Assembly (NCBI RefSeq): GCF_000743535.1
Contig: NZ_AVCJ01000023.1
Location: forward strand, 62,001-126,000
Direction: 5' to 3'
Length of the DNA: 64,000 nucleotides
Origin: Arenimonas donghaensis DSM 18148 = HO3-R19
GTDB lineage: Bacteria > Pseudomonadota > Gammaproteobacteria > Xanthomonadales > Xanthomonadaceae
In this document: piece after piece, positions 58,877 through 64,000 of the stretch
How the letters are laid out: each line of letters begins with the position of its first letter
How positions within the stretch are numbered: the first letter of the stretch is position 1
The notes under the pieces: model-generated
What the model was told of the DNA's origin: nothing
What the model saw: only the letters and a program-made list of their open reading frames with translations
The model's database searches: none
Position numbers and translations under genes: made by a program

Positions 58877-61402
58877 ATGCGCAAACAGCTGCTGGCTTCT
58901 TCCATCCAACTCGCGGTTGCCTGTGGGTTGGCCAGCGGCAGTGCCCTCGCGCAGACGGACGTCGAACCGGCAACGGCAACTGCGTCCCGGCTGGCCCAGG
59001 CGGCGGATGCCCTGCCGGTGGTCGTGATCGACCGGGCGCAGATCGATGCCTCCGGCCATGTGCTGCTGGCGGACGTGCTGCGCGACCTGCCGCAGGCCTC
59101 GTTCGGCAACTTCCGGCCGCAGTCGGGTTCGAGCGCCCAGGGCATCGCCAACATCGACCTGCGTGGGCTCGGCGCCGGCCGCACGCTGGTGCTGGTGGAC
59201 GGACGCAGGGTATCCCCCAGCCCGTCCTCGGCGGCCTTCGGCGCCGACCTGAACACCATTCCCTTGGCGATGGTCGAACGTATCGAGGTGTATGCCAGCG
59301 GGGCTTCGGCGATCCACGGCCCGGATGCCGTGGGTGGCGTCGTGAACCTGGTGACCCGCCGTGATTTCAATGGGGCACAAATCCGAGTGGGCCATGCCGC
59401 CAGCGAAGTCCGGGGGGGCGATCTGGACGACATGTCCGTGGTGTTCGGCTCGAGCACCGAACGCACGCGTCTGGTGGTTGGCGCCGCAAAGGCGCAGCGC
59501 GGCATGGTGTTCACCCGTGACCAGATCGGCGGCGACGTGCGCGGCGTCGGTTTCTATGGCAACAACTACTACGACTGGAATACCCAGCGGTTCGTGACGG
59601 TGCCCGGATTCGACTGCAACCAGGGCGCGTTCTACGAACTGGCGACCGGCGTCTGTTCGTTCGACTTCAACCAGGTCGCGGCACAGGAGGCGAAGATCGG
59701 CTCTACCTCGGTCTTCCTGCGCGGCGAGCACCAGATCAACGAGCGCTGGCAGGTCCACGCGACCGCCAGCGTGTCGCGCGCTGCATCCTTCGGGCGCTAC
59801 GCACCGACCCCGGGCGCCGTGGTCGTGGATGACGGTACGCCCAACGACATCAACAACGGCGTTGCCTGCGGCGAAGGTGGCTGCGTGCCCGGCACCACCG
59901 ACGGTCTGCCAACCTACTACTACCATCGCTTCGCCGCCGCCGGAAACCGCGATGACAACTCGGAGACCATCCGCAGCGAATTCCTGGTGGGATTCCAGGG
60001 GCCCCTGACCGACCGGCTGGACCTGGACGTTGGCCTGCGTCGCACGAACGAGAAGCTGATCAGCCTGGGGCGCAACTACATCGTTTCCGACCTGGCCAAC
60101 CAGTTGGCCAACGACGGACGCTACGACCTGGCCGATCCTTTCGGTGCCCCGCCGGAGGTCCTGTCCTCGCTGAAAGCGACGACCAGTCGCGAAGCCAGCA
60201 TGCAGCAGGACACGGTTTACGCGTCGGTCCATGCGTCGCTGTTCGGGATGGGTGGCGGTACGTCAGAGGCGATATTCGGCGCAGAGGGGACCAAGGTCCG
60301 CTACCGGGACAACTACGACAGCCTGTCCGAAGCCGGTCGCATTCTTGGCACCGCCGGTAACTCCGCGGGTGGCGATCGTGACGTCAACTCGGTGTTCGCT
60401 CAATGGCGCCTGCCATTCACGTCCAGGCTGGACCTGACGCTGGCGGTCCGCCATGACGATTTCGACCGGCTCGACAGCCAGACCTCGCCCCAGGCCAACC
60501 TGCGCTGGCAACCCTTGGACCTGCTTACGCTGCGGGCGCAGTGGGGGCAGGGTTACCGGACGCCGGGCCTGGACATCACGACCCAGCTACCCAGCCCGTC
60601 CAATCAGACGGTCAATGATCCGCTCACCTGCAGTGCGCTCGCGCAGCCGCCCTCCTGCCTGGTGCAGGTGCCGGTCGTGACCATCGGCAACCCCCTTCTG
60701 GCGTCGGAGAGCTCCGAACACTATGGACTTGGCGTCTTGGTTCGGCCGCTGGACATGCTGCGCATCTCGCTGGATTACAGCAATGTCCGCGTAGCGGATC
60801 GGATCACCCAATATCAGGCCCAGGACGTCGTCAACGCCGACATCAATCCCAGCATTTTTGGTCCGCTGCCCAATGGCCTTGGCGTGGTCCGCACTGCCAG
60901 TGGGAGCATCGGCGAGGTCGTCATCGGCTATGGCAACGGCGGCGCGTCGGAAGTCGACGCCTTGGACCTGGTCATTGGCGCGGATTTGAGCCTGGGGCGC
61001 TACGGCGAGTTGGGCACCGAACTGGCGGTCTCGCACCTGCTGCGCTGGGAGAGCTTCAGCCCAGGCGGCAACGGCTTCCGCCTGGAGGGTCGTTTTGGCT
61101 ACCCGGACACTCGCGCGCGACTGGCGACGACCTGGACCCTGGGCGACCTGAGCTTCGCCTGGCGAGCGCATGGCATCGAGGGCCAATCCAGCGGCGGCGC
61201 CAACAGTACCGTCGGCAGCTACGTCACCCACGACCTGCAACTGGCGTGGAAGGCGCCGTGGAACGCAAGCATCGTCGCCGGCGTCACGAACATCGGTGAT
61301 CGCTACCCGTCCCTGCGTGCGGCCGGCGACCGCTCCTTCAATTTCAATCTCTACGACGCCTACGGGCGCACACCCTATCTGCGCTACACGCAAGCCTTCT
61401 GA
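58877..61402 (+). CDS. TonB-dependent outer-membrane receptor
   Basis: This 841-residue protein has a signal peptide (cleavage after ALA near residue 25), a plug domain (about 40-155: V-L-R-D-L-P-Q-A-S-F, D-L-R-G-L-G-A-G-R-T-L-V-L-V-D-G-R-R-V, V-E-R-I-E-V-Y-A-S-G-A-S-A-I-H-G-P-D-A-V-G-G-V-V-N), and a beta-barrel ending P-Y-L-R-Y-T-Q-A-F with terminal Phe. The plug motif matches the large group of Lysobacterales receptors for peptides, sugars or oxidised substrates. Paired cysteines in extracellular loops (for example C-N-Q-G-A-F-Y-E-L-A-T-G-V-C) are notable. Nothing nearby names the ligand. Confidence 0.9.
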   Translation: MRKQLLASSIQLAVACGLASGSALAQTDVEPATATASRLAQAADALPVVVIDRAQIDASGHVLLADVLRDLPQASFGNFRPQSGSSAQGIANIDLRGLGAGRTLVLVDGRRVSPSPSSAAFGADLNTIPLAMVERIEVYASGASAIHGPDAVGGVVNLVTRRDFNGAQIRVGHAASEVRGGDLDDMSVVFGSSTERTRLVVGAAKAQRGMVFTRDQIGGDVRGVGFYGNNYYDWNTQRFVTVPGFDCNQGAFYELATGVCSFDFNQVAAQEAKIGSTSVFLRGEHQINERWQVHATASVSRAASFGRYAPTPGAVVVDDGTPNDINNGVACGEGGCVPGTTDGLPTYYYHRFAAAGNRDDNSETIRSEFLVGFQGPLTDRLDLDVGLRRTNEKLISLGRNYIVSDLANQLANDGRYDLADPFGAPPEVLSSLKATTSREASMQQDTVYASVHASLFGMGGGTSEAIFGAEGTKVRYRDNYDSLSEAGRILGTAGNSAGGDRDVNSVFAQWRLPFTSRLDLTLAVRHDDFDRLDSQTSPQANLRWQPLDLLTLRAQWGQGYRTPGLDITTQLPSPSNQTVNDPLTCSALAQPPSCLVQVPVVTIGNPLLASESSEHYGLGVLVRPLDMLRISLDYSNVRVADRITQYQAQDVVNADINPSIFGPLPNGLGVVRTASGSIGEVVIGYGNGGASEVDALDLVIGADLSLGRYGELGTELAVSHLLRWESFSPGGNGFRLEGRFGYPDTRARLATTWTLGDLSFAWRAHGIEGQSSGGANSTVGSYVTHDLQLAWKAPWNASIVAGVTNIGDRYPSLRAAGDRSFNFNLYDAYGRTPYLRYTQAF

Positions 61403-61432
61403 CGGCTCGATCATCTGCATCACGGGTGTAGC

Positions 61433-61456
61433 AAGGCCCGCTCTCGAGCGGGCCTT
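61433..61456. terminator. Bidirectional terminator-like hairpin between converging genes
   Basis: AAGGCCCGCT (61433-61442) pairs with AGCGGGCCTT (61447-61456) around CTCG. It lies between the stops of the TonB receptor and the cyclodeaminase-family gene. The flanking T or A tails are short. Confidence 0.75.
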
Positions 61457-61469
61457 CCGGTATCCAGCC

Positions 61470-62522
61470 TCAGGCCGCCTGCTTGCGCGCGGCCTGGGGT
61501 GCCGCGGCCAGCTCGCCGAACAGGTTCTTCGGGTCGGCCAGGGCGGGGATGAGGCTGGCTTCGCGGCCCAGGCCCATTTCCTTGGCGCAATCGCGCACCA
61601 GGCGCAGCGCCGAATAATCCTCCAGCGCGAAACCGACCGAGTCGAACAGGGTGACCTCGGCGATGTTGCGGCGGCCGGCGGCCTGCATGGTCAGCACGCG
61701 CCACAGTTCGGTGACCGGGGAGTTGGCGGGCATCTGCTGCACCTCGCCTTCGATGCGCGACTGCGGCTCGAACTCGACGAACACCGAGGCGTTGGCGACC
61801 ACCTCCGTGGCCAGTTCGGTCTTGCCCGGGCAGTCGCCGCCGACGGCGTTGAGGTGCATGCCCGGCTCGATCATTTCCGGCGTCAGGATGTCGGCATTGG
61901 CCTTGTCCGCGGTGACGGTGGTGACGATGTCGGCGCCGCGCACGGCCTGGGCGACGCCGGTGCTGCGCACCACGCGCAGTTCCGGCGCGGCCGCGGCCAG
62001 GTTGCGCACCAGCTTGTCGGTGGCGGCCGGGTCGACGTCGTACACACGCACTTCCTGGATGCCCAGCAGGTGGTGGAAGGCCAGCGCCTGGAACTCGCTC
62101 TGGGCGCCGTTGCCGATCAGCGCCATGGTCCTGGAATCCTTGCGCGCCAGCAGCTTGGCCGCCATCACCGAGGTGGCGGCGGTGCGCAGCGCGGTGGTCA
62201 GGGTCAGTTCGCTGATCAGGGTCGGCATGCCGGTATCGACGTCGGCGAGCACGCCGAAGGCCACCACGGTGGACAGGCCCAGCTTGGTGTTGCCCGGGTG
62301 GCCGTTGACGTACTTGAAGCTGTATTCCTTGGTATCGGCGACCGGCATCAGTTCGATCACGCCGCCCGGGGAGTGGGCCGCCGAACGCGGGCTCTTGTCG
62401 AAGTCCTCCCAGCGCCGGAAGTCGGCCTCCAGGTAGTCCACCAGGCGGCCGAGCAGGGTCGGCAGGCCGTGGGTCGCGACGATCTGGGTCAGGTCCTGGG
62501 TGGTGAGCTGGGTCATGGTCAT
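61470..62522 (-). CDS. Ornithine cyclodeaminase/mu-crystallin family enzyme
   Basis: This 350-residue NAD-dependent enzyme family converts ornithine to proline and ammonia, or acts on related amino acids. The nucleotide loop is A-L-I-G-N-G-A-Q-S-E (about residues 136-145); M-P-V-A-D-T-K-E-Y-S-F-K-Y-V-N-G-H-P holds the substrate lysine and arginine region, and G-G-D-C-P-G-K-T-E-L is the conserved catalytic aspartate loop. I chose ATG 62522, seven bases after AGGAG; another ATG lies two codons later. It is divergent from an Lrp/AsnC regulator, suggesting amino-acid-induced expression. Confidence 0.88.
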   Translation of the reverse strand: MTMTQLTTQDLTQIVATHGLPTLLGRLVDYLEADFRRWEDFDKSPRSAAHSPGGVIELMPVADTKEYSFKYVNGHPGNTKLGLSTVVAFGVLADVDTGMPTLISELTLTTALRTAATSVMAAKLLARKDSRTMALIGNGAQSEFQALAFHHLLGIQEVRVYDVDPAATDKLVRNLAAAAPELRVVRSTGVAQAVRGADIVTTVTADKANADILTPEMIEPGMHLNAVGGDCPGKTELATEVVANASVFVEFEPQSRIEGEVQQMPANSPVTELWRVLTMQAAGRRNIAEVTLFDSVGFALEDYSALRLVRDCAKEMGLGREASLIPALADPKNLFGELAAAPQAARKQAA

Positions 62523-62604
62523 GGGCGGTCTCCTGGAAGGCGTGAAATCGATGGCGACCATTGTCCGCAGTCCGCCGGTAGCGCGAAACGGCAAAAGTGC
62601 TATG

Positions 62605-62618
62605 GTTTCGTCAGAAAC
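62605..62618. promoter_or_regulatory. Inverted repeat between cyclodeaminase and Lrp/AsnC genes
   Basis: GTTTC-GTCA-GAAAC lies in the 133-base divergent gap and overlaps a -10-like TATGGT for the regulator gene. It is a candidate operator for the encoded Lrp/AsnC protein. Confidence 0.5.
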
Positions 62619-62655
62619 ATGGCAAATAGACAGCCACGAATGACGGAATGACACC

Positions 62656-63075
62656 ATGGATGATCTCGACCGCCGCCTGATCGCCAAACTGCGCCACGAC
62701 GCCCGCGCCCCGGTCGCCGACCTGGCCAAGGCCCTAGGCGTGGCCCGCGGCACGATCACCAACCGCATGGCGCGGCTCGAACGCGACGGCGTGATCACCG
62801 GCTACACCGTGCGGCTGCGGCCCGACTCCGCACCCGACGAGATCTGCGCCTGGACCTCGCTGGCGGTCGAAGGCAACCAGCACCGCGTCATCCGCGCGCT
62901 GCTGGGCGAGCCCGGCGTCGCCGCCCTGCACGACACCAACGGCCGCTGGGACCTGCTCGCCGAACTGCGCGTGGGCAGCCTGGCCGAGCTGTCCACGGTG
63001 CTCGAGCGCATCCGTGGCATCGAAGGCATCAGCGCCAGCGAAACCAGCGTGCACCTGCAGACGCTGCGCGGGTAA
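62656..63075 (+). CDS. Lrp/AsnC-family regulator
   Basis: This 139-residue protein has the AsnC helix-turn-helix at its N-terminus (L-D-R-R-L-I-A-K-L-R-H-D-A-R, then T-I-T-N-R-M-A-R-L-E-R-D-G-V-I, residues about 4-48). The ligand-binding RAM domain follows: V-R-A-L-like strands, then W-D-L-L-A-E-L-R-V and I-E-G-I-S-A-S-E-T. It is divergently oriented from the ornithine-cyclodeaminase-family gene and is the best candidate to control it. The next gene starts ten bases later. Confidence 0.92.
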   Translation: MDDLDRRLIAKLRHDARAPVADLAKALGVARGTITNRMARLERDGVITGYTVRLRPDSAPDEICAWTSLAVEGNQHRVIRALLGEPGVAALHDTNGRWDLLAELRVGSLAELSTVLERIRGIEGISASETSVHLQTLRG

Positions 63076-63085
63076 GGTGGAGCAC

Positions 63086-63415
63086 GTGAGCGACGCCCCT
63101 TCCGACAAGCACTGGAAACTCGACCTTCGTTACGGCCGACGGGTCACCGCCTTCCGTCATTTCACGGTGATTGCCGATGGCATGGCGGGCGAGCTCGGGG
63201 ATGGATTCACGTGCCGGCCGGGGCCGGCGGTGATGACGATGAAAGCCTGGGCCCCGGACGCCGACGAGTCCTGCGCGATGATCCGGGCCATCGGGCGGCA
63301 GATTGGCTTCACGGCCAGCGGCCCGGTCGAGATCTACGAAACGGAAGCCGAAAAGCCGCCCGGCGAGAATCCCTACGGCTACGACATCGGCTTCGTGCCC
63401 TACGACGCGGATTGA
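63086..63415 (+). CDS. Small conserved protein of unknown function
   Basis: This 109-residue protein probably starts at GTG 63086 (another GTG lies at 63077). It contains [18 protein letters not shown], an acidic-aromatic middle and an end [13 protein letters not shown]. No signal peptide; probably cytoplasmic. I recall similar short proteins in Lysobacterales, but no function. It ends 11 bases before the next gene. Confidence 0.75.
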   Translation: MSDAPSDKHWKLDLRYGRRVTAFRHFTVIADGMAGELGDGFTCRPGPAVMTMKAWAPDADESCAMIRAIGRQIGFTASGPVEIYETEAEKPPGENPYGYDIGFVPYDAD

Positions 63416-63426
63416 CGGACAGCGCC

Positions 63427-64000
<574 letters not shown>

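Overview
The window is high-GC, densely coded bacterial chromosome. It most likely comes from a gammaproteobacterium of the order Lysobacterales (Xanthomonadales). The best taxonomic markers are an OleA that matches the Xanthomonas enzyme residue for residue at its active site, tandem Ax21-like outer-membrane barrels, a yibN-secB-gpsA block, a hemDXY block, a GlnA of exactly enterobacterial length, and many small palindromic intergenic repeats. The species cannot be named from sequence alone. No rRNA, tRNA, insertion sequence, prophage or CRISPR array was seen, so this reads as core chromosome with a few accessory genes.

Layout, left to right. 1-2.7 kb: two tandem secreted proteins sharing a nearly DNA-identical C-terminal module, each closed by a strong terminator. 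2.8-7.7 kb: a gamma-glutamyltransferase-family enzyme, an AEC transporter and a pair of paralogous secreted proteins of unknown function. 7.7-15.2 kb (minus strand): a Ycf46-like AAA ATPase and glutamate synthase gltBD. 15.3-20 kb: an orphan ParA ATPase, SixA, a YceI-like protein, a phospholipase-D-family lipoprotein, a YkvA-like protein and a hotdog thioesterase. 20-24 kb: a PlsC acyltransferase, a YheT-like hydrolase and a TPR protein with a sulfotransferase-like C-terminal half, facing uppP.

24.8-36 kb is the nitrogen-control region. glnA has a textbook sigma-54 promoter and two NtrC boxes. Further on lie a GntR-ABC operon, an acyltransferase, ntrB (glnL) and ntrC (glnG). ntrB and ntrC are separated by a membrane protein and an oppositely oriented beta-helix protein, and ntrC carries its own NtrC box over a -10 element. 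With gltBD at 9-15 kb, the window holds the GS-GOGAT ammonium assimilation route and its two-component regulator.

36-44 kb: sodC, a GNAT enzyme, a surface-polysaccharide group (asnB-like, GT2, CDP-glycerol-transferase-like), a methyltransferase and a thiolase. 44-50 kb: hemDXY, a YiiD-C thioesterase, a lipoprotein, yibN, secB and gpsA. 50-58.7 kb: two Ax21-like barrels, trmL, an SDR, a two-domain M16 protease, a DUF4156-like lipoprotein and oleA. 58.8-64 kb: a TonB-dependent receptor, an ornithine-cyclodeaminase-family enzyme divergent from an Lrp/AsnC regulator, a small conserved protein and a truncated luciferase-like oxidoreductase.

The least explained feature is a family of nine palindromic repeats scattered between genes. 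Their inner hairpins covary in sequence, so structure rather than sequence is conserved. In two places the repeat supplies the stop codon of the neighbouring gene, and for trmL it also supplies the C-terminal tail.
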